Shown: in pieces, positions 33,907-46,427 of the stretch | Position numbering within the stretch: the stretch's first letter is position 1 | Layout of the letters: every line of letters starts with the position of its first letter | From: Desulfomicrobium orale DSM 12838 | Lineage (GTDB): Bacteria > Desulfobacterota > Desulfovibrionia > Desulfovibrionales > Desulfomicrobiaceae | Assembly (NCBI RefSeq): GCF_001553625.1 | Contig: NZ_CP014230.1 | Location: 496,001-560,000, forward strand | Reading direction: 5' to 3' | DNA: 64,000 nt | Program-made: the position numbers and the translations under genes | The notes under the pieces: model-generated | What the model was told of the DNA's origin: nothing | Databases searched by the model: none | What the model saw: the letters and a program-made list of their open reading frames with translations, nothing else

Positions 33907-35592
33907 TCAATTCCGCTCCTGATCCAGGAAGGAATGCATGCCACACAGGCCGCACACGCCACACCCGGCCTCCGGACAGGGCGGAGTGGCCAGGGCGTGA
34001 CGATACTTGACCCACTCGGAGTAGAGGAACTTTCTGGACACGCCCACGTTAAGGCGCTCCCAGGGAAAGATATCATCTCTCCCGGCTTCCCGCCCGAGTA
34101 TGGAGTCCGCCGACGCCCCGTTTTCACGCAATGCGGCGGACAGGCCGATATCCGCAGCTTCCTCCAAAAAAGGAAAAAGTTCCTCCCCGCCCCTGGCCAG
34201 CAGGGCCTGCACTCTGGCCTGAGCCGGATTCTCGCCGGAAAAACGCATCCCCCTGTAGCCGGAAACAATTTTCTTGATTCTCTTCATGGCCCGTTTAAGC
34301 CAAGCCTCGTCGCGCATGGCCGCCCATTGCAGGGGAGTCCAGGGTTTGGGGACCAGACAGCTCACGGACAGGGAAACAAGCTCCACACCCTTGTTTCTGC
34401 CGCCCCTGCCCAGATTTCTGGCCTCATCCACACGTCCCAGAAAGCCGTCCAACTCCGTCCAGTCTTTTTCGGATTCACCGGGCCAGCCCGTGATCATGTA
34501 GACTTTAAGGGTATTGAACTGCATCCGGCTGATCCGCTCCACCGCTTTCAGAAAAGCGCCCTCGGAGAAATTCTTGTTCATGGCCGCGCGCAGTCTGCGA
34601 CTGGCTCCTTCCAGGGCCAGCGTCACAGAACGGGTACCTGTGTGACGCAGGAAGCCGAGCAGCTCCTCGGTCAATCCGTCGGCCCGCAGGGAAGACAGGG
34701 AGAATTTCACTTTGCGTTCGGCAAGCCAGCGCAGAAAAGGCAGCAGATCGGGCCAATCCGTCAGGGCCGTGCCCACCAGACCGACCTTGTGCGGAGAGCA
34801 TTCCTCCACAATGCGTTGCAGGCGCGCCATGTGGGCGTGGCGGGGCGGCTTGTAGATGCTGCCCGCCGCACAAAAGCGGCACCCGTAAGGGCATCCCCGG
34901 TTTACCTCCAGCAACAGCATGTCCCGGAACTGGGCCTCGGAACTCACGAAACAGGAATAGCCGGGCTCCGGCAAGTCGGTGTGTGCGGTCCAGGCTATCC
35001 GGCGGCGGGCAGGCTCCCGGCTTCTTCCGGGTATGAAAACGCCGGGCATCCGGGCTACGCTCTCCAATGCGGCGTCTTTTTCCGCACCGCTCATCCATTT
35101 GGCGGCCAGAGTGCGGCAGACCGCATCCAGGCCAGCCTCGGCCTCACCGACGAAAATGCCGTCCAAAGCGGGCAACAGAGGAAAGGGATTCAAAAAAGCG
35201 ATGGGGCCGCCGGCCAGTACCAACGGCCATTGTGCGCGGTCCGAGGCCCGGATGGGCACGGAGGCGGACCGCAACATGCTCAGAACGGAAGGGAAATCCC
35301 CCTCAAAGTTCAGGCTGAACAGAACGAGGGGGAAAAGGCCCAGATCGCGCCCGGAGTCAGCGGACCTGGGCCTCGGGGAAGCGGGTTCCCAAAAAAAGCG
35401 CTCTACTGCCAATTCCCCGCGCGGCGCGAGGAGACGGTACACCACCTGCCAGCCCAGAGTGGACAGGGCGTGGTCCATCCGGCCGGGATAGACCAGAGCC
35501 ACGGGCAGGCGTCCGCCCCATTCTTTCAGTTCGGGAACGGCGCGCCCGTAGTACAGGCGCGGAGCCGCCCCCATCTCATGCACCCCAGACAC
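33907..35592 (-). CDS. Radical SAM protein with N-terminal B12-binding-like domain, downstream of ftsZ
   Basis: A 561-residue protein. The N-terminal 200 residues resemble a vestigial B12-binding domain (VALVYPGRMDHALSTLGWQVVYRLL, GIFVGEAEAGL). The radical SAM core begins LLLEVNRGCPYGCRFCAAG, with cluster cysteines 234, 238 and 241. The C-terminus has a second cysteine cluster CPEAGCGVCGLC, as in TIGR03960-type proteins, which could bind a metal or second iron-sulfur cluster. It overlaps the TIGR03960 size class, although the usual partner domain is absent. Substrate unknown. It lies 18 bases after ftsZ, so it is co-transcribed with the division cluster; this arrangement is, as far as I know, also seen in Desulfovibrio. 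Confidence 0.85.
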   Translation of the reverse strand: MSGVHEMGAAPRLYYGRAVPELKEWGGRLPVALVYPGRMDHALSTLGWQVVYRLLAPRGELAVERFFWEPASPRPRSADSGRDLGLFPLVLFSLNFEGDFPSVLSMLRSASVPIRASDRAQWPLVLAGGPIAFLNPFPLLPALDGIFVGEAEAGLDAVCRTLAAKWMSGAEKDAALESVARMPGVFIPGRSREPARRRIAWTAHTDLPEPGYSCFVSSEAQFRDMLLLEVNRGCPYGCRFCAAGSIYKPPRHAHMARLQRIVEECSPHKVGLVGTALTDWPDLLPFLRWLAERKVKFSLSSLRADGLTEELLGFLRHTGTRSVTLALEGASRRLRAAMNKNFSEGAFLKAVERISRMQFNTLKVYMITGWPGESEKDWTELDGFLGRVDEARNLGRGGRNKGVELVSLSVSCLVPKPWTPLQWAAMRDEAWLKRAMKRIKKIVSGYRGMRFSGENPAQARVQALLARGGEELFPFLEEAADIGLSAALRENGASADSILGREAGRDDIFPWERLNVGVSRKFLYSEWVKYRHALATPPCPEAGCGVCGLCGMHSFLDQERN

Positions 35593-35610
35593 GTTAAACG
35601 CGCCGGGGTA

Positions 35611-36867
<1,257 letters not shown>

Positions 36868-36938
36868 AATTCCCCCTCGTCGCAATTGACATTACCGCCG
36901 GGACCGGCCGCCCCGGCGACTCCGTTTCAGAATCCCGG

Positions 36939-38168
36939 TCAGCTGATGTCCGCAAACCACTTTCTCATCCGCGCCAGAATGGAATGAAAAATATTCTTGT
37001 CGCGGATACGGATCCTGCTGTCCTTTCCATGTTTTTCCGCTCCGTACAGGAGCAGACCCACCGCCGTCGCGTACATGGGGCTGTCCACCACATCTTTCAG
37101 ACCGCCCACTCCGGCGGGCGAGGCCGTGCGCGTCGGCAGATTGAAAATCTGTTCGGCCAGTTCCTGAATGCCCTCGATGCGGGACGCGCCGCCGGTCAGT
37201 ACCACGCCCGCGCCGACCAGTTTCTTGTACCCGGAACGGGTCAGCTCCTGATCCACCAGGGCCAGCAATTCCTCCATGCGCGGCTCGCAGATTTCGGCCA
37301 GAACCTGCCGGCTCAGCCTGCGCGGCTCCCGGCCGCCCACGCTCGGCACCTCGATCACATCTTCCGGGCTGACCATCTCGGCCAGGGCGCAGCCGTATTT
37401 GATCTTGATTTTCTCCGCGGCCTGGGTGGGCGTACGCAGGCCGAAAGCGATGTCGTTGGTCAGATTGGCCCCGCCCAAGGCCACCACGCCCGTATGCTTG
37501 ATGGAATTGCCGTGAAAAATGACCAGATCCGACGTGCCGCCGCCGATATCCACCAGCGCCACGCCGATTTCCCGTTCCTCGTCCGTGAGGACGGCCTTGG
37601 ACGAGGCGAAGGCCTCCAGCACGATGTCCTCCACATCCAGGCCCGACTTGTGGCAGGACTTGACGATGTTCTGGGCGCTGGTCACGGCTCCGGTGACGAT
37701 GTGCACCTTCACCTCCAGCCGCACACCGGCCATGCCCAGCGGGTCCACGATGCCGGACTGGTCGTCCACGATGTATTCCTGCGGCAGGATGTGGATGACT
37801 TCCCGGTCCAGCGGGATGGCTACGGCCTTGGCCGCGTCGATGACCCGTTCGATGTCCCGGGCCGTCACCTCTCCGCCTTTGACCGCGATCACCCCGTGAC
37901 TGTTGAATCCCTTGATGTGGCTGCCCGCGATGCCCGCATACACTGCCCGGATCTCGCATCCGGCCATCAGTTCGGCCTCTTCCAGCGCTTTCTTGATGGA
38001 CTGCACGGTCTGCTCGATATTGACCACCACGCCCTTGCGCAGGCCCGTGGAAGGGCTGGTTCCGATGCCGATGATGTCCACACCGCCATCGACGGCCACC
38101 TCTCCCACAACGGCGCAAATTTTGGTCGTTCCGATATCCAGACCGACAATCAGTTCAGACTTGGCCAT
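36939..38168 (-). CDS. ftsA: Cell division protein FtsA
   Basis: Actin-like protein anchoring FtsZ to the membrane. The 409-residue product shows the phosphate 1 motif VGLDIGTTKICAVVG near the start, the SHIKGFNSHGVI and ILPQEYIVDDQSGI segments of the 1C domain, the phosphate 2 motif LVDIGGGTSDLVIFHG and the adenosine motif GVVLTGGASRIEG, with a C-terminal amphipathic membrane helix (HSILARMRKWFADIS). The start at 38168 follows GGGGGAG; an upstream in-frame start at 38207 lacks a site. It lies between ftsQ (92-base gap) and ftsZ. Confidence 0.95.
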   Translation of the reverse strand: MAKSELIVGLDIGTTKICAVVGEVAVDGGVDIIGIGTSPSTGLRKGVVVNIEQTVQSIKKALEEAELMAGCEIRAVYAGIAGSHIKGFNSHGVIAVKGGEVTARDIERVIDAAKAVAIPLDREVIHILPQEYIVDDQSGIVDPLGMAGVRLEVKVHIVTGAVTSAQNIVKSCHKSGLDVEDIVLEAFASSKAVLTDEEREIGVALVDIGGGTSDLVIFHGNSIKHTGVVALGGANLTNDIAFGLRTPTQAAEKIKIKYGCALAEMVSPEDVIEVPSVGGREPRRLSRQVLAEICEPRMEELLALVDQELTRSGYKKLVGAGVVLTGGASRIEGIQELAEQIFNLPTRTASPAGVGGLKDVVDSPMYATAVGLLLYGAEKHGKDSRIRIRDKNIFHSILARMRKWFADIS

Positions 38169-38260
38169 ACACTCCCCCGTCTCCTCCCGGCCGCGACCGG
38201 CGCGCAATTTCCTTGAACTTGGAATAATCGAAAATCTTCATCCCCGCGTGCATGCGTCCC

Positions 38261-39115
38261 TCAACTCTCCGGCAACGGCTGTTCAGCGCCCAGCCTGATC
38301 CAGGCCCGGCCGGGCATGACAAACATGGAATCCACGCGGTTCAGTTCTCCACGGCTTTCCAGATCGGCCCAGAGCCTGATCAAGCCGTCCAAGGTGGCCG
38401 AAAGGTTCGTTCCGTCCAGCTGCACGAACACCTGCGGCCGCTCCAGCAGCAGACTGAACTGTTCGGCGCTGTCCTGACGCACCCAGGCGATCTGGCTCAT
38501 GCCGAAAGGCAGCGTGTTCCGGGCGATTTCCTCCAGCAGCCGGGTCACGCCCGGGCTGACCGGCACACCGTCCTCCTTGTCCAGAAGCGGCAGGGAAATG
38601 AACTTGTCCGCGCTCACGGCCGCAATGATCCGCCCGCCGGCGTCGGCATAGCACAGGTGATCATCCCGCCGGACCAGGAAGAACGGTTCCCGCTCCTTGA
38701 CGACTATGGTCAGGCCGTTGGGTAGCACTCTGGTCACGCTCACGCTTTCCACCCAGTCCGAAGCCGCAATCCGCCGCTGCACGTCCGCGATGTTGACGTC
38801 AAGCACATTGGCGTCGGGCCGGAGGCCGCCGAGAGCCATGATTTCTTCCCGGTCCAGACGCTGCCCGCCCTGAATGGTCAGCGCCTCCAACCGGAAGAAC
38901 TCGTGACTGGTGATCCAGCGATAGCCGTGCAAAATGCCGAAACTCGCAGCCAGTATGAAAAAAATCCCGAGCACCAGACGGGTACACAGGGACAGCGCCC
39001 GCCCCAGGCCCAGAACAAGGCCCCCGGCCATGGCACCCGTCCTGGCGGTTCTGCGCGGTTCCACTTTTCTGGAAACATTTCTGCGCATTCTTCTGCCCAT
39101 GACCGCCGCGCCCAT
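38261..39115 (-). CDS. ftsQ: Cell division protein FtsQ
   Basis: Bitopic inner-membrane divisome protein, 284 residues. A basic cytoplasmic N-terminus (MGRRMRRNVSRKVEPRRTAR) is followed by one membrane segment (LCTRLVLGIFFILAASFGILHGYRW, about 43-67), a POTRA domain (FFRLEALTIQGGQRLDREEIMALGGLRPDANVLDVNI) and the FtsQ beta domain (VTRVLPNGLTIVVKEREPFFLV). The start 39115 lies two bases before the murC stop in the reading direction, with GGGGAG eight bases ahead; the open frame continues upstream inside murC but is not family sequence. No murB or ddl lies between murC and this gene. Confidence 0.9.
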   Translation of the reverse strand: MGAAVMGRRMRRNVSRKVEPRRTARTGAMAGGLVLGLGRALSLCTRLVLGIFFILAASFGILHGYRWITSHEFFRLEALTIQGGQRLDREEIMALGGLRPDANVLDVNIADVQRRIAASDWVESVSVTRVLPNGLTIVVKEREPFFLVRRDDHLCYADAGGRIIAAVSADKFISLPLLDKEDGVPVSPGVTRLLEEIARNTLPFGMSQIAWVRQDSAEQFSLLLERPQVFVQLDGTNLSATLDGLIRLWADLESRGELNRVDSMFVMPGRAWIRLGAEQPLPES

Positions 39116-39117
39116 GT

Positions 39118-40491
39118 TCAGATCTCCCCGTCCACAAATTTCTGTCCCACGGTCCAGATACTGCCCGCGCCCAGGGTCAGGAGCAGATCGCCCGGCCGAA
39201 GAATCCTGCCCAGTTCCGCACCCAACTCGTCGAAACTCTCGAAAAAGCTGACCGGCGTGCGGCTGACCTGGCGCACAGCCTGGGCCAGACTCTGGCCGCT
39301 GACGCCGGGGATCGGAGCCTCGCTGGCCGGATAGATCTCCGTCAGCAGCAGCTGATCCACCGGCTCGAAAACTTTGGAGAACTCCCCGAAAAGCGCCTGC
39401 GTGCGTGAGAACCGGTGCGGCTGAAAAGCCACCACCAGACGCCGGTCCGGATAACAGGTCCTGGCCGTCTCCAGCGTCGCGGCGATTTCCGTGGGATGAT
39501 GGCCGTAGTCGTCCACCACCAGCACGCCGTCCCGTGAGCCTCTGTGTTCGAACCGCCGTCCGACCCCGGCGAACGCGCCCAGGCCCCGGATGATATCCTC
39601 CCTGGAAATGCCCGCCTCCTCGGCCACGCCGATGGCTGCCAGGGCGTTCAGCACGTTGTGGCGGCCGGGATGGGCCAGCAAGACCTCTCCCCAGAATTCG
39701 CCGTCCCGGTACACCCGGAAATTCGACCCCGCCTCGCAGGTGACGATCTCCGCCCGCAGGACGTTGTCCTCCCCGAAACCATAGGTCAAAACGGGCCGGC
39801 GGACACGGGGCAGAACGGAACGCACGCCCGGATCGTCGCCGCAGACCACATTCAGGCCGTAAAAGGGCACGCTGTTCATGAAGCTGACGAAGCTGTCCCG
39901 GATTTCGTCCAGCCCCTTGTAGAAATCCAGATGGTCGGCGTCGATGTTGGTCACCACGGACAGAAGGGGCAGCAGACACAGAAACGATCCGTCGGATTCG
40001 TCGGCCTCGGCGATGAGATAGGCTCCCTGGCCGAGCATGGCGTTGGCCCCGTAGGCGTTCAGCCGCCCGCCGATGATGACCGTGGGGTCGAGTCCGGCTT
40101 CCATGAAAATTGTGGCCAGAAGGGACGTGGTGGTGGTTTTGCCGTGCGTTCCGGCCACGGCCACGCCGGTCTTCAGGCGCATGAGTTCGGCCAGCATCTC
40201 CGCTCTGGGAATGATGGGCACGCCGCGCAGACGCGCCTCGGCCAGTTCCGGGTTGTCGTCGCGCACGGCCGAGGAGCGGACCACCACCTGCGCGTCGCGG
40301 ACATTTTCGGCCGCATGTCCCGTGAACACCGTCGCGCCCAGCCTTTCCAGCCGGTTCAGCACCGCGCTTCTGACCAGATCCGAGCCCGAAACCTCGTATC
40401 CCAGATTGATGAGCACCTCGGCGATACCGTTCATGCCGGAGCCGCCGATGCCCACCATGTGGATTTTTCCGATCTTGGATTTCATGCTCAT
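39118..40491 (-). CDS. murC: UDP-N-acetylmuramate--L-alanine ligase MurC
   Basis: Cytosolic ATP-dependent ligase adding L-alanine to UDP-MurNAc. The 457-residue product has [17 protein letters not shown] (11-27), the ATP motif [10 protein letters not shown] (114-123), [12 protein letters not shown] in the central domain and [15 protein letters not shown] plus [11 protein letters not shown] in the third domain, the latter typical of MurC. The start at 40491 lies a few bases after the murG stop with an AGGTG site; a much longer open frame upstream runs inside murG. Next gene is ftsQ, 2 bases away. Confidence 0.94.
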   Translation of the reverse strand: MSMKSKIGKIHMVGIGGSGMNGIAEVLINLGYEVSGSDLVRSAVLNRLERLGATVFTGHAAENVRDAQVVVRSSAVRDDNPELAEARLRGVPIIPRAEMLAELMRLKTGVAVAGTHGKTTTTSLLATIFMEAGLDPTVIIGGRLNAYGANAMLGQGAYLIAEADESDGSFLCLLPLLSVVTNIDADHLDFYKGLDEIRDSFVSFMNSVPFYGLNVVCGDDPGVRSVLPRVRRPVLTYGFGEDNVLRAEIVTCEAGSNFRVYRDGEFWGEVLLAHPGRHNVLNALAAIGVAEEAGISREDIIRGLGAFAGVGRRFEHRGSRDGVLVVDDYGHHPTEIAATLETARTCYPDRRLVVAFQPHRFSRTQALFGEFSKVFEPVDQLLLTEIYPASEAPIPGVSGQSLAQAVRQVSRTPVSFFESFDELGAELGRILRPGDLLLTLGAGSIWTVGQKFVDGEI

Positions 40492-40496
40492 AAAAT

Positions 40497-41573
40497 TCAC
40501 CTGCCCCGCGCCGCGAGTTCCAGAAGCTGTTCGACTATCTTTTCCCCGGCGCCGGGATGCCCCATCTCCCTGGCGGCCCGCCCCATCTGGTTCAGACGGC
40601 CGGACATCTGGAAAAGATCGGCCACGGCCGAAGCCAGGCTGACGCTGCCCAGCTGGTTCTGCTGCAACACCATGGCCGCACCGGCCTGTTCCAGAAGGCG
40701 GGCGTTTTTGAGCTGATGGTCGTGTGTGGCATACGGAAAAGGTATCAGCACGCTGGGTTTTCCGATCGCGGTCAGCTCGGCGATGGTCGTGGCTCCGGCC
40801 CGGCAGATGACCAGATCGGCGAAATGATACGCCGCGCGCATGTCTTCTATGAAGGCATCCACCCGCGCCTCCGGATACCGCTTCGCATACGCCTCGCTCA
40901 CAGCCGCGAAGTCGTCCTTGCCCGTCTGAAGCCAGATGCGCAGCCCCTGGCTTCTGAACGCGTCCATCTCCTTCAGCATGACCTGATTGAGGGCCGAAGC
41001 TCCCTGGCTGCCGCCCATGACCAGCACGTTGCGCCCCGCTGTCCGGCCATCTTCCGGCAATTCCAGAATCCGCCCGCGAATGGGGTTGCCCGTGAGCACG
41101 GTCTTCGCCCTTGCCGTCTCCGGCAGTTCCATGTCCGCGAAGCTGGCCAGCACGCGGTCCACCCGTCGGGACAGCACGCGGTTGCTGACGCCGAGCACGC
41201 TGTTCTGCTCGTGGACGGCCGTGGGAATACCCATCACGACGGCGGTCAGGGTGCAGGAGAACCCGGCATATCCGCCAAGGCCCAGAACCACATCCGGCCG
41301 GAAGGAGCGCAGCAGCCGCCAAGCCTGGAGCATGCTCCGGCCGAGCCAGAACAGCGCGCCCAGACTGCGCACACCCCGGCCCAGCACGCCCCTGGCCGGC
41401 AGAGCCGCGAATTCCAGCCCGGCCTTTTCCGCCCACAGCCGCTCCGGCCCCCGATGTCCGCCCACGAAGAGGATGCGGCAGTCCGGCAGACGGGAGCGCA
41501 CCGCCTCGGCCACGGCCAGGGCGGGGAAAATATGGCCTCCGGTGCCGCCTGTGCTCAGAATCAGCCTGTTCAT
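40497..41573 (-). CDS. murG: UDP-GlcNAc:lipid I N-acetylglucosaminyltransferase MurG
   Basis: Membrane-associated GT-B enzyme that makes lipid II from lipid I. The 358-residue product starts [23 protein letters not shown], the MurG glycine-rich loop, and later has [53 protein letters not shown] and [46 protein letters not shown], the second G-loop and donor site. The start codon overlaps the ftsW stop in an ATGA at 41570-41573. murC follows. Confidence 0.94.
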   Translation of the reverse strand: MNRLILSTGGTGGHIFPALAVAEAVRSRLPDCRILFVGGHRGPERLWAEKAGLEFAALPARGVLGRGVRSLGALFWLGRSMLQAWRLLRSFRPDVVLGLGGYAGFSCTLTAVVMGIPTAVHEQNSVLGVSNRVLSRRVDRVLASFADMELPETARAKTVLTGNPIRGRILELPEDGRTAGRNVLVMGGSQGASALNQVMLKEMDAFRSQGLRIWLQTGKDDFAAVSEAYAKRYPEARVDAFIEDMRAAYHFADLVICRAGATTIAELTAIGKPSVLIPFPYATHDHQLKNARLLEQAGAAMVLQQNQLGSVSLASAVADLFQMSGRLNQMGRAAREMGHPGAGEKIVEQLLELAARGR

Positions 41574-42691
41574 GTCCGCACCTTGCGCGACAGATTGAGC
41601 AGCACTCCGGCGCAGAAGAATCCGGCCACCAGATGGCTGCCGCCGTAACTCAGAAAAGGCATGGGCACGCCCTTGGGCGGGATGGCTCCAAAGACCACGC
41701 CCATGTTCAGAAGCCCGCCGATGATCAGGATGGCTCCCATTCCGAAAGCCGTGATACGGTCGCGCATGCCTTCCTGCCGGACGCTTATGACCATCACCCG
41801 CCACAGCACCACGCCCAGCAGAATGACGACCAGGGAAATGCCTATAAATCCCAGCTCTTCACCCACCACGGACATGATGAAATCGTTGTGCGCCTCGGGC
41901 AGGAAAAAAAGCTTCTGCCGCCCTTCGCCCAGCCCCAGGCCGAACCAGCCGCCGGAGCCCAGCCCGTACAGGGACTGCACCAGCTGGTAGCCCGTGTTCT
42001 GGGCGTCCTTGAACGGGTCGAGAAAGGAAAATATGCGCCGGAACCGGTACGGCGAGTTGACCACCAGCAAAATTCCCGAAACCACGGCCAGCATGACGGC
42101 CGAGCCCAGAAAGATGATCCGCGTGCCGCCCACCAGACACATCAGAAAAAGGAGTGCGGCCAGAAACACCGCCCCGCCGAAGTCCGGCTGCAGCAGAAGC
42201 AGCATGCACAGCATGCCGGTCATCATGATGGGCGGCAGAAAGCCCACGCTGAAGGTCCGGACCTTTTCCTGCTTGTTGGCGAAAAAGTAGGCCAGATAAA
42301 ACACCAGAGCGATCTTGGCCGCTTCCAGAGGCTGCACGGAAACAGGTCCCAGACGCAGCCACCGGCTGGCTCCTCCGGCCTTGTTCCCGAGCGGCGAGAA
42401 CACCGTCAGAAGCAGCAGCGCCGCCGCCAGCAGAATCCAGAAATAGGTCCTGCGATAAAAGAACTCCATGTTTGCGCGCATGGTGGTCAGCAGGATGCCG
42501 AACCCCAAGGCCATGAACAGCCCCTGCTTCCAGAACAGGGCGTATTTGTCGCCGAAAACCTTCTCCGCCATAATGCCGCTCGCACTCATGACCATGACCA
42601 GTCCCAGGGACGACAGCATGATCACCGCCCCCAGCAGGATGTAGTCGAAGCCGTTTCCGGCTCCCTGAGTTTCGCGGCGGCCCGGAATCAT
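41570..42691 (-). CDS. ftsW: FtsW, SEDS peptidoglycan glycosyltransferase
   Basis: A 373-residue SEDS membrane protein with about ten membrane segments that polymerises septal glycan with FtsI. Family motifs include [14 protein letters not shown] near the start, [45 protein letters not shown] with the catalytic Asp in [38 protein letters not shown] and [22 protein letters not shown]. The start 42691 overlaps the murD stop in ATGA; the longer frame upstream lies inside murD. Overlaps murG in the same way. Confidence 0.94.
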   Translation of the reverse strand: MIPGRRETQGAGNGFDYILLGAVIMLSSLGLVMVMSASGIMAEKVFGDKYALFWKQGLFMALGFGILLTTMRANMEFFYRRTYFWILLAAALLLLTVFSPLGNKAGGASRWLRLGPVSVQPLEAAKIALVFYLAYFFANKQEKVRTFSVGFLPPIMMTGMLCMLLLLQPDFGGAVFLAALLFLMCLVGGTRIIFLGSAVMLAVVSGILLVVNSPYRFRRIFSFLDPFKDAQNTGYQLVQSLYGLGSGGWFGLGLGEGRQKLFFLPEAHNDFIMSVVGEELGFIGISLVVILLGVVLWRVMVISVRQEGMRDRITAFGMGAILIIGGLLNMGVVFGAIPPKGVPMPFLSYGGSHLVAGFFCAGVLLNLSRKVRT

Positions 42692-43989
42692 TGCGGTTCC
42701 TCCATCCATTCCCGCACGGTTTTCTGGAACACCTGTCCGCGCTCTTTGTAATTGGCGAACAGATCGAAACTGGAGGTGGCCGGAGACAGCAGCACGCACT
42801 CCCCGGCGCGGGCCTCGGAGGCCGCCCGGTGCACGGCGTCTTCCAGGGTCGCGTCCCAGAAGATGTCGAGCCCGCAATCTTTCCAGGCCGATTCAAAAAG
42901 CTCGCGGGAAGCGCCGAACAGATAGATGCCGCGGACCTTCTCCCGGATGAGCGGCAGGACCGTTCCCAAATCGCCGCCCTTGAACACGCCTCCGGCCAGA
43001 AGCCGGACCGGCCTGTCCTGGCTCTTCAGGGCCGCGATGGTGGAATCGACGGTCGTGGATTTGGAGTCGTCCACGAACATGATCCCGGCATGCTCGGTGA
43101 CCGCTTCCAGGCGGTGGGGCAGCGGCAGAAAGCCGTCGATGCCCCGCTGCACCTGATCCTGATCCAGTCCGAAATGGCGGCAGACCAGAAACGCGGCTTC
43201 CATGTTGGCCAGGTTGTGCTCGCCGGGCAGTCCGGGGCAGGAAAAACGGTCCGAAGCCGAGAAGTATTCCCGCCGGGCGCGGGTGAAATCCCGGCCCTCC
43301 AGTTCTTCGCGCATGGACGCGGGCGCAATGGCCAGATCGCCGGGCTCCATATGCGCGAACATGGACAGTTTGGCTTCCAGATATTCTTCCATGCAGTCGT
43401 GATAATCCAGATGGTTGGCCGAAAAATTGAGCAGCACCGCCACGCAGGGATGAAACGTCGGGGAATTCTGCAACTGGAAACTGGACACTTCCAGAACCAG
43501 AATTTCGGCCTGCCGGTCCCCCAGCACATATTCGCACAGGGGCGTGCCGATATTGCCGCCGGTGAAGACCTCCCGGCCGTTTCGCTCCAGAATGCGGCTG
43601 ATCAGCGTGGTGGTGGTGGTTTTGCCGTTGGTGCCGGTGACCGCCACAACGGTTTCGGAGACGAACCAACTGGCCAGTTCCAGCTCCGAGATCACCCGTG
43701 CCTGCGGCGGTATCATGGATTCCATGCGGGAACGGGGCACGCCGGGGCTCAGGACCACCAGATCCGCCCCGGAAAAATCCTCGGCCCGGTGCTCGCCGCA
43801 CACGACGGTATATCTCCGGCTTTCCGCAGCCACTCCGGCCGCGGCGGCGCTGCGCTCCAGCACGCTCGTCTCCGCGCCCAGTTCGGCCAGCAGCCCGGCC
43901 GCGGCCAGACCCGAACGCCCGGCCCCCACCACCACGGCCCGGAGGCCTCGAATCCGGCGGGCCCGATCGGATTGCAAAAGCGCGCGCAT
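42688..43989 (-). CDS. murD: UDP-N-acetylmuramoyl-L-alanine--D-glutamate ligase MurD
   Basis: Cytosolic ligase adding D-glutamate. The 433-residue product has [20 protein letters not shown] (19-38), the ATP motif [12 protein letters not shown] (117-128), [20 protein letters not shown] and a C-terminal [19 protein letters not shown]. The ATG 43989 has an AGG five bases ahead; an in-frame GTG at 43992 is too close to that site. It lies six bases after the mraY stop and overlaps ftsW by four. Confidence 0.93.
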   Translation of the reverse strand: MRALLQSDRARRIRGLRAVVVGAGRSGLAAAGLLAELGAETSVLERSAAAAGVAAESRRYTVVCGEHRAEDFSGADLVVLSPGVPRSRMESMIPPQARVISELELASWFVSETVVAVTGTNGKTTTTTLISRILERNGREVFTGGNIGTPLCEYVLGDRQAEILVLEVSSFQLQNSPTFHPCVAVLLNFSANHLDYHDCMEEYLEAKLSMFAHMEPGDLAIAPASMREELEGRDFTRARREYFSASDRFSCPGLPGEHNLANMEAAFLVCRHFGLDQDQVQRGIDGFLPLPHRLEAVTEHAGIMFVDDSKSTTVDSTIAALKSQDRPVRLLAGGVFKGGDLGTVLPLIREKVRGIYLFGASRELFESAWKDCGLDIFWDATLEDAVHRAASEARAGECVLLSPATSSFDLFANYKERGQVFQKTVREWMEEPQ

Positions 43990-43995
43990 CACGGC

Positions 43996-45072
43996 CTACC
44001 GGAGTTTGAGCGTTCCCAGTGCCATGACCGCCAGCAAAAGCGACAGGATCCAGAACCGGATGATGATTTTCGACTCATGCATGCCCTTTTTCTCGAAATG
44101 ATGATGCAGCGGAGCCATGCGGAAAATCCGCTTGCCGCCGCTCATCTTGAAATATCCCACCTGCAGGATGACAGACAGGGTTTCGATGACAAAAAGCCCG
44201 CCCACCACCACCAGCAGCAGCTCCTGTTTACAAAGCACGGCCGTGAAACCCAGGGTTCCGCCGATGCTGAGGCTGCCCACATCACCCATGAACACCTGAG
44301 CCGGAAAGGCATTGAACCACAGAAATCCCAGCCCCGCGCCGACCATGGCTCCGCAGACGACCGTCACCTCGCCCACGCCGGAAACCGGAGTCACCTGAAG
44401 ATACTGGGCCAGGTTCGCGTGGCCGGCCACATAGATGAACACGGCGAAACATCCGGCCGAAACCACAGCCGGTCCGATGGCCAGGCCGTCCAGACCGTCC
44501 GTGAGATTCACGGCGTTTGAAGCCCCGATCATGACGAACATGCCGAAGGGCACGTACAGCCAGGACAGATCGGGGTTCACGTGTTTGAAAAACGGCACCG
44601 CGAGCCGGGTCGAGTACTCCGGGAAGGACACCAGAAGGGACATGGCCCCCAGGCTGACGATCACCTGTCCCAGCAGCTTGGCCCGCGGCGACAGGCCGTC
44701 GTTATGCTTGCGCACGATCTTGATATAGTCGTCGGCAAAACCCACCGCGCCGAAACCCGTGAAGACCAGAATGGCCAGCCAGACGAACTTGTTGCCCAGA
44801 TCCCCCCACAGGAGCACGCTGAAAAGCATGCAGAATCCGAACAGCAGGCCGCCCATGGTCGGCGTGCCGCTCTTGCTCTGATGGTCCGGGCCGCAGCTTT
44901 TGATGTACTGTCCGAAGCGCAGCCTGCGCAGCCATTCGATGAACGCTGGGCCGATCATGATGGAGAGGACGAGGGCCGTGAGCATGGCATAGACGGACCG
45001 GAACGTGATGTAGCGGAACACGTTCAGGATGCTTATCTGGTCGCTCAGCGGATACAGAAGATGATAGATCAC
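43996..45072 (-). CDS. mraY: Phospho-N-acetylmuramoyl-pentapeptide transferase MraY
   Basis: Integral membrane enzyme that transfers phospho-MurNAc-pentapeptide to undecaprenyl phosphate, forming lipid I. The 358-residue product has about ten membrane segments and the family motifs [38 protein letters not shown] (with the DD of the active site), [36 protein letters not shown] and the [24 protein letters not shown] end. Its start overlaps the murF stop by four bases (45069-45072). Confidence 0.95.
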   Translation of the reverse strand: MIYHLLYPLSDQISILNVFRYITFRSVYAMLTALVLSIMIGPAFIEWLRRLRFGQYIKSCGPDHQSKSGTPTMGGLLFGFCMLFSVLLWGDLGNKFVWLAILVFTGFGAVGFADDYIKIVRKHNDGLSPRAKLLGQVIVSLGAMSLLVSFPEYSTRLAVPFFKHVNPDLSWLYVPFGMFVMIGASNAVNLTDGLDGLAIGPAVVSAGCFAVFIYVAGHANLAQYLQVTPVSGVGEVTVVCGAMVGAGLGFLWFNAFPAQVFMGDVGSLSIGGTLGFTAVLCKQELLLVVVGGLFVIETLSVILQVGYFKMSGGKRIFRMAPLHHHFEKKGMHESKIIIRFWILSLLLAVMALGTLKLR

Positions 45073-46427
45073 GCCCAGCTCCTCTCCAGCGCCGCATAGA
45101 AATTTTCCATTTTACAGCCGCGCGAGCCCTTGAAAAGGACCACACCCTTCTCGGAGCGCAAATCCCGCATGACCCCGAGAACATCCTCAGGGGCAGCCGC
45201 CGGAATGAACTCCCCGGAAAAACCTTCCAGCCCTTCGCGCACATGTCCGGCATGAGCGCCGTAAAAAAAACAATGCGTGGCCGGAGTGGCCGCGATGCGT
45301 CGTCCGAGTTCCCGGTGTTCCCGTTCGGCGTCGGCGCCCAGCTCACGCATTTCCCCCAGCACCAGCACCAGACGGCGGTCTCCGGCCAGCCTGACGGCCT
45401 CGTCCAGAGAGCAGGCCATGGACACGGGATTGGCGTTGTAAGTGTCGTCAATGAACGTCCAGCCTCCCACCCGGCTGACCGCAAAACGCTGCGGCGCGGG
45501 CGAGTAGGCGGCCAGCCCGGAGGCGATGTCCGCAGGAGTCAGGCCCAGTTCCATGCTCATGGCCGTCACGGCGGCCACGTTCTCGGCCACATTGACCTGA
45601 TCCGGCACGCGCAGCCGGATCTCTCCGGCCGGAGTCCGCAGGACATAGAGCAGCCCCTCGCCGTCGGCTTTCTTCTCCAGACAGGCGTATGCGGCCCGGC
45701 CGTTTCGCCCGGAAAACTCCACCACTGCCGTCCCCCGGCCGGCGCAGGCTTCCCGCAGGGCCGGATAGTCGGCGCCGACGCAGGCAAAGCCGTCCGGACG
45801 GACGTAATCAAGCAGCGTGCTTTTCTCCCGCGCCACTCCGGCCAGACTGCCCAGCCCCTCCAGATGACATGGCCCGATATTGACCACCAGCGCCGCGTCA
45901 GGAGCCAGAATGTAGCCCAGATCGTCCATGTCGCCGGGACGGCTGATGCCAAGCTCCAGCACCCAGAAATCCTCCTCGCCGTCCATTTCCAGAATGGACA
46001 GGGGCAGGCCGATCTGATTGTTCAGATTGCGAAAATTCTTGCCTGTGCGTCCGGCCACGGCCAGGACCCGGGCCAGCATCTCCTTGACCGTGGTCTTCCC
46101 GGCGGAGCCCGTCACGCCGATCACCCTGGCCTTGGTCCTCTCGCGCCAGAAACGGGCCAGACGGCCCAGGGCGAGGGTTGTGTCGCGCACCAGAATGACC
46201 GGCACCGGAAGCTCCAGAGGACGGCCGGAAATCACGGCGCAGGCGCCGCCTTCCACGGCCTGGCGGACGAAACCGTGCCCGTCCAGATTGCGGCCCACGA
46301 TGCAGAAGAAAAGATCGCCCTGCTGGACGGTCCGGCTGTCGATGCAGACCCGCGAGACCTCCTGCTCCGGCCGCGTGTCCACACTGGTACCCAGGGCCTG
46401 GGCTATTTCCCGAAGAGACATCCTCAC
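45069..46427 (-). CDS. murF: UDP-MurNAc-tripeptide--D-alanyl-D-alanine ligase MurF
   Basis: Cytosolic ligase adding D-Ala-D-Ala to complete the pentapeptide. The 452-residue product has [19 protein letters not shown] in the N-terminal domain, the ATP motif [15 protein letters not shown] (104-118), [34 protein letters not shown] and [14 protein letters not shown] use the GTG at 46427, which overlaps the murE stop (GTGA) and has GGGAG eight bases ahead; ATG at 46421 has no properly spaced site. The D-Ala-D-Ala ligase gene ddl is not in the window. Confidence 0.93.
   Translation of the reverse strand: MRMSLREIAQALGTSVDTRPEQEVSRVCIDSRTVQQGDLFFCIVGRNLDGHGFVRQAVEGGACAVISGRPLELPVPVILVRDTTLALGRLARFWRERTKARVIGVTGSAGKTTVKEMLARVLAVAGRTGKNFRNLNNQIGLPLSILEMDGEEDFWVLELGISRPGDMDDLGYILAPDAALVVNIGPCHLEGLGSLAGVAREKSTLLDYVRPDGFACVGADYPALREACAGRGTAVVEFSGRNGRAAYACLEKKADGEGLLYVLRTPAGEIRLRVPDQVNVAENVAAVTAMSMELGLTPADIASGLAAYSPAPQRFAVSRVGGWTFIDDTYNANPVSMACSLDEAVRLAGDRRLVLVLGEMRELGADAEREHRELGRRIAATPATHCFFYGAHAGHVREGLEGFSGEFIPAAAPEDVLGVMRDLRSEKGVVLFKGSRGCKMENFYAALERSWA

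Noticed and set aside
36984-38216. 410-codon open frame opposite ftsA
   Set aside because: Antisense shadow of ftsA, with no domain of its own.
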